Shown here piece by piece: positions 10,846-23,262 of a stretch of DNA of 64,000 nt (within the stretch, counting starts at the first letter, position 1; every line of letters begins with the position of its first letter). This DNA comes from Gambelia wislizenii. Lineage: Eukaryota > Chordata > Lepidosauria > Squamata > Crotaphytidae. The notes under the pieces were generated by a model that made no database searches, was not told where the DNA came from, and was given only the letters and a program-made list of their open reading frames with translations. The stretch lies in assembly GCA_030847615.1 (NCBI GenBank), contig JAUMIR010000015.1, positions 1,877,501 to 1,941,500 of the forward strand, in the 5' to 3' direction. A program made the translations under genes and the position numbers.

Positions 10846-10935
10846 CGCTCCCTGGTACAAGTCGATCTCGCGGTCGGTGAAGTACGGCAGCTGCTTGAAG
10901 GGGTTGACCGAGATCAGCACCGGACCGATGTACGT
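10846..10935 (-). CDS. Myosin exon 3 (residues 48-77)
   Basis: The exon is 90 nt (30 codons), phase 0/0, with a CAG acceptor and a GTGAG donor. It encodes [19 protein letters not shown] through to [10 protein letters not shown], the motor segment with the invariant VNPFK that contacts the nucleotide pocket. The exon is GC-rich compared with its AT-rich intron surroundings. The substitutions seen (P for S in YIGP, L for M in KQLPYF) are conservative for the family. Confidence 0.95.
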
Positions 10936-11014
10936 CTGCGTTTCTCAAGATAAGGATCCAGGATGGCTCTCATAAAAACCGGGGTGACGCTACTGACGCA
11001 GGACAAACATCTGT

Positions 11015-11043
11015 CTTGTGTGTGTGTGTGTGTGTGTGTGTGT
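11015..11043. repeat. (TG)n microsatellite
   Basis: About 14 TG units. Confidence 0.95.
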
Positions 11044-11454
11044 AACACGAAGAGATGCGGGTTGGCTTGGCTGAAAGATTTGTGAGTCTGCAAACACACC
11101 TGGTTCACACACACCAGGGCTGGGCCACACCAGGGCTGGGCCACCACTAGAACTGGTCCATGGGCCACATCTGGTCCATGAAGCTCTCCACCCCACACAC
11201 ACCATAAATTGACATTCCTGGAGGTCCCAAAATGGGTGGCTGGCTGAAATCTACCCTACACCCACCCAAACTAGCTTCAAACACCCAGAAGCAAAAACAT
11301 GAATTCACTTCTAGCTTCATTTTTGGCCATTTCGGGGCTGATTTTCAGGGCGGAAGAGCTCCTTTCAGGTCCAATTGTTGCCTGCTCCTGATAACACACC
11401 GCTTCAATTTTGCATTACAGGGGCTGGTGAAGTGTAAAGGGCAGGTCAAAGAAC

Positions 11455-12262
11455 CCTAGAGTTGGAAGATACCCCCAAGGGTCATCTAGTCCAACCCCAT
11501 TCTGCCATGCAAGAACCCCATTCTGCCATGCCATCTAGTCCAACCCCATTCTGCCATACCCAATCAAAGCACTCCCGATGACAGATGGCCATCCAGCCTC
11601 TGCTTAAAAACCTCCAAAGATGGAGACTCCACCACACTGCAAGGATGCAGAGTATTCCACAGAATCATAGAATCCTTGAGTTGAAAGAGATCCCAAGGGC
11701 CATCTTGTCCAACCCCCTTCTGCCATGCAGGAATACACAATCAAAGCATTTCCAATGGATGGCCATCCAGCCCCTGCTTAAAAACCTCCAAAGATGGAGA
11801 CTCACCACACTGCAAGGATGCAGCATATACCATAGAATCACAGAATCATAGAGTTGGAAGAGACCCCAAGGGCCATCTAGTCCAACCCCATTCTGCCATG
11901 CAGGAAGACACAATCAAAGCACACCTGACAGATGGCCATCCAGCCTCTGTTTATAAAGTTTTCAAAGAAGGAGACTCCACCACACTCCAAGACATAGAAT
12001 TGTAGAATGGTAGAGTTGGAAGGGACCTCCAAGGGCCATCCAGTCCAACCCCATTCTGCCATGCAGGAAGGCACAATCAAAGCATTCCCAACAGATGGCC
12101 ATCCAGCCTCTGTTTAAAAACCTCCAAAGAAGGAGACTCCACCACACTCCCAGGCAGCAGCATGTTCCACTTCCAAACAGCTCTTACCGTCAGGAAGTTC
12201 TTCCTAATGTTTAGGTGGAATCTCTTTTCCTATAGTTTGAACCCATTGCTCCTTGTCCTAGA
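11455..12262 (-). repeat. CR1 3' regions, several tandem or nested copies
   Basis: At least four units start with the CR1 tail (AGAGTTGGAAG... to GATGGCCATCCAGCC...CTCCAAAGA). The last extends to GTTTGAACCCATTGCTCC. All are minus strand. Confidence 0.85.
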
Positions 12263-12585
12263 CTCAAGGTGATTTGCACAGCCCACAGCTCCCCAAATTA
12301 ATTTTTTGCTCCATGAAGCCTCGAAGAAAGGTGGTATGGAAAGAAAATAGGGTCGAGGGCTCATGAGCCTACCTAACTATCATATTCAAAGTTGTCTTCA
12401 GATAATTTCTTACTCTGTTTTTTAAACAGGGTTTTTATATTTAACATTTTGGGAGCAGGTTACTACTCATGGTGGGTTCTGGGGGTGAAAAACTGGAGCC
12501 TCTCCAAAGTTGTCTATCCACGTTGGATATCAATGCCCACTCTGCGCTTGTATAAATCCTCCAACTGCCATGGTTAGGATGACAG

Positions 12586-13248
12586 TTTGTCTATACGAGG
12601 CAAAAAGAAGCAGATTTTTCCGCAGTAAAGGCAACTTGAAGCAGCTGTGATTTGTCTTAATGGTCTTTTTTGGCAGATCGCAGGCATGGGAAGCTATCTG
12701 CATTTGCTCTGCAAATCAAAATGGCAGCCACAAGTGAATTACTCATGTTTTTACTTACCTATTTTCAGCCACCAAAGAGTATTGTTTTAAAAAAACTATT
12801 CCAAAGGTGTGATAGAGCAATATTTCACTTTGACAAAAAAGCAACAAAACCCCCAACAAAACACCCCTAACCCCCGTTTTATCGCATTAGCGCTCGCTCG
12901 CTAAGGCAAAAAACCAACACGGCAGTTCCAGGTGCTTGCCTTGTTAGCAAGGCCCACCCCCCCGCACTTTTCCAGCCAATCAGCTTTCCGCTTCTGCTCG
13001 TACGGGAAAGCGAATCTAATCAAATCGCTTGTCGCAACGAGCAGGAAAACGCATTCCCCAACTCCCGCTGTTTTTTAAAAAGTCCGGGAAAAGCTGCAAA
13101 GACTTTTCCTTTGTGGAGTTTTTGACATTTTTGCCACCCACTCCTTCCGAATATGGCGATATGATGTGGGATGCCATTAAGACAAGTTGTATTCTCCTTG
13201 CATTCCGTGGGGAAAATTTTTGCCATTGCGACAACCCTAGGGACAGTC
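12586..13248 (+). mobile_element. hAT-like MITE, family B
   Basis: Left end TTTGTCTATACGAGGC and right end GCGACAACCCTAGG. The interior CGGGAAAAGCTGCAAAGAC and CCGAATATGGCGA match 7928-8579. Confidence 0.7.
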
Positions 13249-13279
13249 CTGATTAGTCCTCTGTCATCCCATTTTTCCT

Positions 13280-13780
13280 TTTTTTTAATTGTTATTTTTA
13301 AAACTTGACATACTTTTAAAAAATAAAATACTGGTTTTACATTTCATTCTCTTTGTGTGGTGTTTTTTTAATCTACATTTTACAAATATATATTTGCATC
13401 CTTGTAATTATTTTTACACTACTTCTTCTTCCTTGATTTTTCTTGTTTATATCCACTTCCTAACCTCTGTTTACTACAGCTTCTTGTAAGTTTTACAATC
13501 CTCTTTTCCTTCTTTTAACTTATGACTGCATGATTACCATTCCTCCAGCACATTTAGCCTCATGTTTTCTCCATATTTATTCTTTAAATGTTCTATCGCT
13601 TTCCCCCATTCTTTATAAAGGTTTTCAGACCTTGGTCTTTTAACAATCTTGATAATTTATCGTTTTCTATCATTTCCATTATTTTGATTTTCCATTTGTC
13701 TATAGTCACCATCCCATTTTTCCAACCGCTTTAAAAATGTCCTAGTTTTTTCTCCCCCTCGTACTTTTTGCCTTCATCCT
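13280..13780 (-). repeat. L1-like LINE 3' end fragment
   Basis: The minus strand reads as a degraded C-terminal LINE frame (DKWKIKIMEMIENDKLSRL) followed by an AT-rich tail. L1-type assignment is from recall of such C-termini. Confidence 0.4.
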
Positions 13781-14065
13781 CAGCTTACTTTGCTGCAAAC
13801 GAAATTAAAATTCAATTAACTGCAGAGTTGTGGCATCACCTTGCCCTTCCCAGTCGGCTCAGGCCAAAGCAAATGGCTGCAGCCTCTCTTTGCTGGTGTG
13901 TTTCCCCTCATTATTAATTTGCGTCATCTTGATCATACTCTTGATGTGGTTTACCCAACATGCCCTGGTTTTGCGCAATGTTGAAGGGAACGCCAAATCC
14001 CTTCCAGCCCCCTCCCTGCTTCCACCCCACATCACCCCCCAACCGGCAACCGTAGAAAAGGATAC

Positions 14066-14203
14066 GAAGATGTAGTCGTCCATGAAGCGCTTCCGGAGGT
14101 TTTCCACGATGGCGTCTTCGTTGATTTTGGACAGGAGCACCATGTCGTCCACGCCGCTCTGCTTGACATTCTGCGCCAGCCAGTGGTACCGCTCTTTGCT
14201 GCC
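14066..14203 (-). CDS. Myosin exon 2 (residues 2-47, motor N-terminus)
   Basis: The exon is 138 nt (46 codons) in phase 0/0, with a CAG acceptor just above 14203 and a GTATCC donor below 14066. It encodes GSKERYHW... to ...[10 protein letters not shown]. This is the N-terminal segment before the motor core, containing the conserved [11 protein letters not shown] signature of the MYO1E/F group. The SGVDDM stretch and the closing MDDYIF match both paralogs. The compact GSKERYHW start is MYO1F-like, since MYO1E carries two extra residues there. Confidence 0.95.
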
Positions 14204-14385
14204 CTGTGGGGTTGTGGGGGGGACGAGAGAAAGAGAATTCAAGATGGCCGCTTGCGTCAACACACAGGGTTGTCCACGTGGGTCACATCTTAGCTGAAGG
14301 TATCCAAAGCTCAAAAAATACCCCCCCCCAAAAAAGTTCCAGAAATTTCTGAGGATTGCTATGTCTATATTCATACCCATTCCTG

Positions 14386-14450
14386 CATGGCAGGGGGTTG
14401 GACTGGATGGCCCTTGAGGTCTCCTCCAACCCTATGATTCTATAATATGT
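14386..14450 (+). repeat. CR1 3' tail
   Basis: GGGTTGGACTGGATGGCCC to CCCTATGATTCTATAA, plus orientation. Confidence 0.85.
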
Positions 14451-14462
14451 ATAACAGAAATA

Positions 14463-14590
14463 CTTTTTGCAACCGGACTTGTTTGTCTCGGATTGGCCTT
14501 TTTAGTCATCAGCGCGCTTGCAGAAGGCGCGGGATGAGTCCTTCCTGAATCTTCGTTTGCGAAGAAAAGCCAGAGAGAGAGAGAGATAAC
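14463..14590 (-). repeat. 3' end of non-LTR element related to 33968-34500
   Basis: Shares GTTTGTCTCGGATTGGCC and CTTCGTTTGCGAAGAAAAGC with the LINE at 33968-34500, then (GA)n. Shorter relics are at 2258-2300 and 9415-9470. Confidence 0.6.
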
Positions 14591-14602
14591 AGAAATGTAA
14601 TA

Positions 14603-15265
14603 CAGTTGTCCCTTCCTATTTGCTGGGGTTTGGTTCCAGGACCCCCTTTTGTGGATACCCAAATCCATGAATACTCAAGTCCCATTATATGCAATGGCAT
14701 AGCAAAATGGTGTCCCTTATATAAAATGGCAAAATCAAGGTTTGCTTTTTGGATTATTATTTTTTAAGAATATTTTCCAGCTGTGACTACTTACATCTGT
14801 GGATACGGAGGGAAAACTGTATATGCAATGGCATAGCCAAATGGTGCCCCTTCTATAAGATGACAAAATCAAGGTTTGCTTTTTGGATTATTATTTTTTA
14901 AGAATATTTTCAAGCCATGAATGCTTAAATAAGTGGATATCAAATCCATGGATATGGAGGGACAACTATATATGCAAGGGTATAGCAAAATGGTGTCCCT
15001 TATATAACATGGCAAAATCAAGGTTTGCTTTTTGGATTATTATTTTTTAAGAATACTTTCAAGCTGTGAATACTTAAATCCATGGATACCAACTCCGTGG
15101 ATACTCAAGTCCCATTATATGCAATGGCATCGCAAAATGGTGTCCCTTCTATAAGATGGCAAAATCAAGGTTTGCTTTTGGGATTATTATTTTTTTAAGA
15201 ATATTTTCAAGCCGTGAATACTGAAATCCATGGATACCAAATCCGTGGATATGGAGGAACATCTG
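14603..15265 (-). mobile_element. CAGTTGTCCC-type MITE with four internal tandem copies
   Basis: The termini are CAGTTGTCCC at the left and a decayed GGAACATCTG at the right, with TA flanks. The inner segment ATGCAATGGCATAGC...AAGGTTTGCTTTTTGG is repeated four times at about 145-150 bp. Confidence 0.85.
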
Positions 15266-15409
15266 TATTTTTAAGAAAAGGGTTGTTTTAAAGAGTTGTT
15301 TATGTGTTGTCTCAAATATTATATACATAGTTAATGTGTTTTTATTTATTTTTGGAATAAATTGGAGGGCCAATTGGTGTTTGGGCTGAAATGCGTAGGG
15401 CTTTTTAAG

Positions 15410-15900
15410 AAGGACCCTGTCGAAACGGTGAAAATAATCTAACTCGCAATTGCATGGAAGGCGATCTGTCCAAACAGACATTTGTGTCAATGTGTCTCAT
15501 TCAGAATGGAGGCAGCCAAATCCAACATAAAGCTCTGAAAGGAAGCCTTTGGAGTTTTTCTCGGAGTTTTTAAAAAGCTCTGTACGGCACGCAAATGTGC
15601 GATCGTTAGGACAGTCGCATTCGTGTTGCTGCGACCAGGCAGCGTAAGCTGAATGGCCGGACAAGCATGGAGGGGCGAGGTTAGCAAATAGAGAAAGCAC
15701 TTGCTGCCGCCATGTTGGAAATTTGGCTACGCAAGAGGTCAGTAAGGTGATAAAACAATTATCTTTTACTCTCTTTTATACTTTTTTCTTTTGTAAATAC
15801 TAATTATTGCTTGTGCGCACCATGGTGAGTGTTTTAAAAAAAATCAGCAGTGAGAGATTTAAAATGACAAGTAATTCACTTTCGGCCACCATCTTGGCTA
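15410..15900 (-). mobile_element. hAT-like MITE, family B
   Basis: Carries GCATGGAAGGCGATCTGTCC, the AAAAAGCTC block and CCATGTTGGAAATTTGGCT, matching 22386-22780 and 34590-35160. Confidence 0.65.
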
Positions 15901-15928
15901 GGGGGCATGCAAAGTTTAGGGGGCCTTT

Positions 15929-17064
<1,136 letters not shown>

Positions 17065-18260
17065 ATTAAGACAGGTCTCAGCGGTGTGAATTGCTGTTCC
17101 TTCAGAGATCGTATTTCCCCCCGTCTTATAGACGGGACCAAATATTTTTGACCATTGCATGGAGCTCTCTGTCTCCTTTCATTCCTTCACTGGGAACTGT
17201 AATCCACCAAGATTTGGGGGTGTTCCCCACACCCGTCTTTAAACCAGGGTGGGCAGCCCCAGGGGAATCATGTGGCCCCTGAGGCTGTTTCCTGACCCTC
17301 AACCTTTCCAGGTCTTTGGGATGCCTTTAAACAGATCTGAGCCCCTGTAATTTCTGGACAAAAAAACAGAGATTTGGCGGTGGTGCTGGGGTTGAAGCAT
17401 AAACTATCTGCAAATCAGTCCTCCATACCTCGGCCATGGTTCTCTCGAAATGCATTTTTTCCTCCCTTTTAAGTCAATTTGATCTTCAAATTGTTTTGCA
17501 AAATTTCATTTCACATTCTCTCATCTCTCCTTGCTCCCTCCTTCCCTCCCTGTGGCCCACAAAAAAATCCCACATCTAAAAATCTTTCTGGCACCACCAA
17601 CCTTGGGTGGTCTCTTGGAATCGCCATGCAACATTTTTTGGGGGCAAACTTTAGAAAAGACCTGTTGCCAAGGTTCCCAGGCTGGCTTAAGACAAAGCCC
17701 GGTTGCCGGTTGCCATGCGACCCACAGAGACAAGGAGGGACAGAAAAACTGGACGCTGTTGCCATTTCAGAGCGGGAAGATTTTTGGGAAAGCGACTGAA
17801 AAAGACAGAGAAGAAAGAGGATGAATTGGAGCTTGTGTTACACCCCAGAAAGTGTGGGGGTACCCCTTGGTTGTTCCTATCTCAATAAGAAGAAACTGAA
17901 GGAAGCTGCAAAAAAAGGGTGTTTATCTCTTGAGATGAGGAGGTTGCATACAACCAACTCAAGAGGCGAGTTCAAATCCCGCCACTTGGTCTCCTTCCTG
18001 GGGCAAGTGGAAAATTTGAATCCTTCAGCTCTTTTGTACACTCCTGGCCACTCAGTTGAAGTTGAAGGGTAAAGATGCAACCATTTTTCAAAAGCAAAAA
18101 TAGCCCCCTGCCTACTTCTAGAGTTTTTTCCACTTCAATTTTTGGAATTTTTGGCAGCCTGCGCAGCCAAAATGGAAGAGGTCAGGGAGAGAAAATTCAC
18201 CCTCTGGACCTACTACAGTTGCCCACCCTGGTTTAAAATTCAAGATGGATCTCTCGCTTT
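17065..18260. other. Intron 1 stretch with no recognised feature
   Basis: Apparently unique sequence. I see no exon with family resemblance, no terminal repeats and no RNA gene here. Confidence 0.5.
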
Positions 18261-18264
18261 CTCC

Positions 18265-18492
18265 AGTCTGCCCTCCAAATCCATGGATTCTGCAATCATG
18301 GATTCAATCATCCACGGTTTGAAAATATTAAAAAAAAAAATTCCAAAAGGCAAAGCTTGAATTCATCATTTTTTATAAAGGACACCATTTTACTAGCCCA
18401 CTGTATATAAAGGGACTTGAGCATCCACGAATTTTGGTATCTAGGGGTGGTGGTCCTGGGACCAAACCCCAGCAGATACCAAAGCCCCCTTG
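18265..18492 (-). repeat. Decayed CAGTTGTCCC-type MITE
   Basis: Inner boxes CATCCACGGTTTGAAAATAT and GGACCAAACCCCAGCAG are present; both ends are degraded. Confidence 0.6.
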
Positions 18493-18500
18493 TATACAGT

Positions 18501-18835
18501 TTGAGTCTCCTTTATCCGAAATGCTTGGGACCATAGTTATTTTGGATTCTGGAATATTTTGGATTTTGGAATACCTGCATATACATAATGAGATATCTTG
18601 GAGACGGGACTCAAGTCTAAACACGAAATCCATTTATGTTCCATGTACACCTTATACACAGAGTAGGAAGGTAATTTTATATACTATATTTTAAACAATT
18701 TTTTGCATGAAACAGAGTTTGTGTAGATTGAACCACCAGAAAGCAAAGATGTTACTATCTCCGCCAATCCCGTGGGCTACTTTGGAACATTTCGGATTTT
18801 GAAATTCCCAATAAGGGGGACTCAATTGGTACCAC
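18501..18835 (+). mobile_element. DNA transposon MITE, TTGAGTCTCC type
   Basis: TTGAGTCTCCTTTATCCGAA at the left is the inverted partner of AATAAGGGGGACTCAA at the right. The interior is shared with 32260-32588 and partly with 41005-41130 (CTTGGAGACGGGACTCAAGT). Confidence 0.75.
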
Positions 18836-19099
18836 CATACTTTCATGGACCACAGACCTCAACAAAACGAGGTTTCCAAATACAGTATATACATATATAT
18901 AGTCATGGTGCCACTCGGCTTCCGTTTCCTCCTTCCCCTCACTTGCCGGTAGGGCTGCCAGATCTCAAGGCCTGGCCCTGATTTTCCAGTTTTCATGCAT
19001 CATCTCCAGGTGGGAGACAAGGGTGCAAATTCTGCAATTTTGAGGGCCCAGCTCTGGGAAAGAGGAAAGGGCTGGGTGCGAATCTTCAGCTCAGCTAGG

Positions 19100-19680
19100 A
19101 GAGCACTCGCTTGATACAATTTTTCAAGGATTAATTGATTGGTTCCTGCAACTTGCAAAGACTTCCCGGTGTGTGTGTGTGTGTGTCCTTACAGTTGTCC
19201 CTTCATATTCACTGGGGTTTGGTTCCAGGACCCCCCGTGGATACCAAAATCCATGAATACTCAAGTCCCATGATATGCAATGGCATAGCAAAATGGTGTC
19301 CATGATATAAGATGGCAACATCAAGGTTTGCTTTTTGGATTCTTATTTTTTAAAGAATATTTTCAAGTCATGAATATTTAAATCCATGGATACCAAACCC
19401 GTGGATACGGAGGGACAACTGTACTTAGATACCTTCCTCCTTCCCTCCCAGTTGTTGCTGTACCAGGACTCACCCTCCACTCTGCTCTGCATCCACCTTC
19501 TGGCTAGAAGCAAGGAGGCTAGATTAAATGTTCCTTATCCCATCTCCCTAAGAAAGTGAAAAGGAAGAACATCCCCCCATCTCACCTTGATCTAGGAACA
19601 AACTCTTTAGCTGAAATTCCTATCTTAATTTCTAAATTGGAAAATACATCCTCTCTTGTGTGCTTGTGTTTGAATGACAA
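19100..19680 (+). repeat. Unclassified dispersed repeat, copy 3, with MITE inside
   Basis: Matches 25830-26097 (CACCCTCCACTCTGCTCTGC and CTAGAAGCAAGGAGGCT). It is interrupted by (GT)n and the MITE at 19192-19421. Confidence 0.55.
19192..19421 (-). mobile_element. Pogo/Tigger-like MITE, CAGTTGTCCC type
   Basis: CAGTTGTCCCTTCATATTC to GGAGGGACAACTG, TA on both sides, 230 bp. Confidence 0.9.
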
Positions 19681-19989
19681 GCTGTGAGCGGTAATGGCTG
19701 GTACTCAATGCATAATGCTTAACGACATTGCTAGGCTCTCAGGTTTGGGCCCGGGAACCTCAGGAACTGGGCGATCCCGAACCAGCAACCCTACACCCTG
19801 GGCCTACAGCATTTCTTTCCTCCGGCTGAACATCCACACCCTTTTTCCTCGGCAACTCACAGAGCTACCCAGCCTGTGTTCAGAAACTGGATCGGTTGCA
19901 AAACCGGCCTTGCGCTCATTAACTTGGGCTGGGCACCCTGAGATATTCCCGTCCGACTTGGAGGAAAATTTCCAAGGGGTAAAACATGC

Positions 19990-20910
19990 TGAACCATGTT
20001 AAGGAATTTTGGGGGGCCCTGCATTGCTTTATTTTGGGGGCCCCATATGTTTATCTCAGGTCAATGTAACCTAACTCAACCTAAGCTATTCACAGGACAG
20101 GATATTCAGATTATTACTAATAATGTTTTGCCGGAGGAGGGTTACTATGGGACCCCCACAATGATGGGTCCCCCTGCAATGCTTTATTTTGGGGGGCCCA
20201 TATGTTTATCTCAGGTCAATGTAACCTAACTCAACCTAAGCTATTCGCAGTCCAGGATATTCAGATGATTACTAATACAGTTGTCCCTTCACATTCACGG
20301 ATTTGGCATTCACGAATTGAAGTCTTCACAGCTTAAAAATATTCTTTAAAAAATAATCATCCAAAAAAGCAAACCTTGATTTTGCCATCTTATATCAGGG
20401 ATACCATTTTGTTATGCTGTTGCATAGAATGGGACTTGAATATTCACAGATTTGGTATCCATGGATTTAAATATTCACGGCTTGAAAATATTCTTTAAAA
20501 AATAATCATCCAAAAAGCAAACCTTGATTTTGCCATCTTATAGAAGGGACACCATTTTGCTATGCCATTGCATAGAATGGGACTTGAGTACAGTTGTCCC
20601 TCCGTATCCACGGATTTGGTATCCACGGATTTAAGCAACCACGGCTTGAAACTATTCTTTAAAAAAAATAATTATCCAAAAAGCAAACCTTGATTTTCCC
20701 ATCTGATATAAGGGACACTATTTTGCTCTGCCATTGCATAGAATGGGACTTGAGTATTCACGGATTTGGGTATTCACGGGGGGTCCTGGAACCAAAACCC
20801 AGCAAATGTGAAGGGACAACTGTAATGTTTTTGCAGGAGGAGGGTTACTAGGGGGTCCCCACAATGATGGGGACCCCTGTGGATGCTAACCCCACTGGTG
20901 CCTTAAACCA
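19990..20910 (+). repeat. ~148-bp tandem repeat family, split by a MITE
   Basis: Two units at 19990-20277 (GGGGGCCCTGCATTGCTTTA, CAGGTCAATGTAACCTAACT), and the rest of the second at 20823-20910 after the inserted MITE. Confidence 0.8.
20278..20822 (+). mobile_element. CAGTTGTCCC-type MITE with three internal copies
   Basis: CAGTTGTCCCTTCACATTC to AGGGACAACTG with TA flanks. The inner segment (AAGCAAACCTTGATTTTGCC and neighbours) is present three times. A second full left end, CAGTTGTCCCTCCGTATCC, sits inside at about 20591. Confidence 0.88.
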
Positions 20911-21435
20911 GCCCTATGCTGAATGAAGAAAGAAAAAACGAAAAACCAAACTCCAAAAACCTGCAACTAGATGGGGAAGCCTTGCAAAGACAATGGCGCC
21001 TCTCAATATCTGAGATTTCAAAAGTAACGTTGCAAAGAAGTGTTGGCAAACGGGAAGAAAGGAATTAGTTTTGAAATGCCCTCTCTGCAAATTCCAGGCA
21101 GGCGGAAGGAATGCAGGACTTATTTGCAGAGCAAATACACATATACACGCCCCGCCCCGCAACGGCATCTATCCATGGCTATTATCAAATGGCTAAAAGG
21201 CGGAGGCGTTCGCACCTACCTTTTTCAAGGAGACTTAACCAAAAATTCATGCCAAGGGATTTCCATCCTCTTCGCCTCTGCTTTCCTCTCCAGGCCCGGA
21301 GGAAAGGCCAAGAGGTCATCTGAGACTGAGGAATTTTGGGGGGATTAGGAATTTTTTAATTGGAATAAGACCATTCTACTGAAAAATACACCTAACCGCA
21401 AAAGGACGTAATAATAATACACACGCACACAAAAT

Positions 21436-21840
21436 TCAGAGTCATAAAGTTGGAAGGGATCCCCAAGAGCCATCTAGTCCAACCACCTGTCCTGCAGGAA
21501 TAGACAATCAAAGCACAGAATCATAGAATCATAGAGTTGGAAGGGACCCCCAAGGACCATCTAGTCCAATCCCCTGTCCTGCAGAAATACACAATGAAAG
21601 CACATAATTATAGAATCATAGAGCTCGAATGGATCCCCAACGGCCATCTAGTCCAATCCCCTGTCCTGCAGAAATACACAATCAAAGCACAGAATCATAG
21701 AATCATAGAGTTGGAAGGGACCCCCAAGGGCCATCTAGTCCAACCCCCTGTCCTGCAGGAATAGACAATCAAAGCACAGAACCATAGAATCATAGAGTTG
21801 GAAGGGACCCCCAAGAGCCATCTAGTCCAACCCCCTGTCC
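21436..21840 (-). repeat. Tandem array of five CR1 3' tails
   Basis: Units of about 80-90 bp (ATAGAGTTGGAAGGGACCCC to AATACACAATCAAAGCAC) repeat five times. The organisation is the same as at 7337-7765. Confidence 0.9.
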
Positions 21841-21871
21841 TCTTGTTTTCCTCTTTTCTAATAGAAAAATA

Positions 21872-22101
21872 CAGTTGTCCCTCCATATTCATGGATCTGG
21901 CATTCACGGATTTGAGTATTCACAGCTTGAAAATCTTCTTAAAAAAATAATAATCCAAAAAGCAAACCTTGATTTTGCCATCTTATATAAGGGACACCAT
22001 TTTGCAATGCCATTGCATAGAATGGGACTTGCGTATTCACGGATTTGGGTATTCACGGGGGGTCATGGAACCAAACCCCAGCGAAGATGAAGGGACAACT
22101 G
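21872..22101 (+). mobile_element. Pogo/Tigger-like MITE with provable TA target duplication
   Basis: CAGTTGTCCCTCCATATTC to AGGGACAACTG, 230 bp, TA at 21870-21871 and 22102-22103. The related locus at 9051-9095 is the same host repeat without the element and has a single TA. Confidence 0.93.
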
Positions 22102-22385
22102 TAAAACTATCTATCCTAACACTAATACGGTACATTTTTCCTCTTAATCTAAACACACTATAATCACTCTTTTTTCTTTTCCAATGAACTTTATATTTAC
22201 ACATGAAAATCATACAGATTTGGAAAAGAAAAAAATTAATAAGAGATTAATAAAAATAATAATACAAAATAATACAAAAATAATAATAGAATATATATTT
22301 AAAGATGTCCCTTAAGTTATTGCTGGGGTTGTCTCATTAAACCACAGTCAAAACTTTTTCCAACAATGAGTTGGCAATGATTTGG

Positions 22386-22785
22386 CAGTCTCATCCAAGA
22401 CTGAGGGGTTGTCTAAATGATCAAAACAATAATCCCCATAGAAATTGCATGGAAGGCGAACTGTCCAAACAGACATTCGCAACGACGCATCTTATCCGGA
22501 AATGGGAGGCAACCAAATCTACTGTAAACTCCAGCAGGGAAGCCTTCGGGGCTTTTATCTGAGTTTTTAAAAAGCTTCTTAGGGGATACAAATGTCGGAT
22601 CATTAAGACAGTCACATCCGCATACCTGCGCCAAGGCAGTGCAAGCTAATTGGCTGGGTGAGCATGGGGGCGGGGCTTGCAAAGCGCCTGATGTCGCCAT
22701 GTTGGATTTTCGGCTAAGCGAGGGATTGGTAAAGCGATAAAACGGTGATCTTTTCCTCTCTTTTCTTTTATGTTCTTTTGATATA
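22386..22785 (-). mobile_element. hAT-like MITE, family B
   Basis: Starts near GGGGTTGTCTAAATGATC and carries CGCCATGTTGGATTTTCGGC and CTAAGCGAGGGATTGGTAAA. It lies opposite in orientation to 7928-8579. Confidence 0.65.
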
Positions 22786-22792
22786 GGGCAGG

Positions 22793-22846
22793 GTAGAAAT
22801 ATAAATATAAATATAAATATAAATATAAATATAAATATAAATATGC
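22793..22846. repeat. (AAATAT)n microsatellite
   Basis: About eight units of ATAAAT. Confidence 0.95.
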
Positions 22847-22863
22847 CAGCATGGTGATGGAGC

Positions 22864-23048
22864 CAACATACTGTGATGGTTTGAATGTTGGACTATGACT
22901 TTGGAGACTAGGGTTCGAATCCCTGCTCAGCCATAGAAACCCAATGGGCAAGACACACACTCTCAGCCTTAGAAAACCCCATGATTGTTTCGCCTTCGGG
23001 TCACCATAAGTCAGAAACAACTTCGAGGCGCACAACAGCAATAAATAT
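22864..23048 (+). repeat. tRNA-derived CORE-like SINE
   Basis: GGGTTCGAATCCCTGCTCAG in the head and GGGTCACCATAAGTCAGAAA with CGCACAACAGCA at the 3' end. The middle is partly deleted. Confidence 0.7.
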
Positions 23049-23079
23049 TTTAAGAATAACTAAAATAATAAATAAAACT

Positions 23080-23262
23080 CCAGGCAATGTGTTACCAGTA
23101 TTGGGCAGAAAGTGGTGGACTCTTTCTACTTTGCAGGACGTTTCTAAGCTAAGGTTGGATGGCCGCCTGTCTGGGATTCATGAGCTGTGGATTCCTCCAC
23201 TGGCAGAACGGGGTTGGACTAGATGACCCTTGGGGATCCCTTCTGACTCTGCAATTTGTTAA
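23080..23262 (+). repeat. Diverged CR1 3' end
   Basis: GGTTGGACTAGATGACCCTT and the preceding TTGGATGGCCGCCTGTCTGG. An older copy than its neighbours. Confidence 0.7.

Larger units (their letters stand above)
21340..22200 (+). repeat. Unclassified dispersed repeat hosting two insertions
   Basis: Same repeat as 8985-9130, here broken by CR1 tails (21436-21840) and a MITE (21872-22101). Confidence 0.6.

Noticed and set aside
13859..14380. 173-codon minus-strand open frame as a single-exon gene
   Set aside because: Only 14066-14203 is coding (myosin exon 2). The rest is read-through into introns past a clear acceptor and donor.
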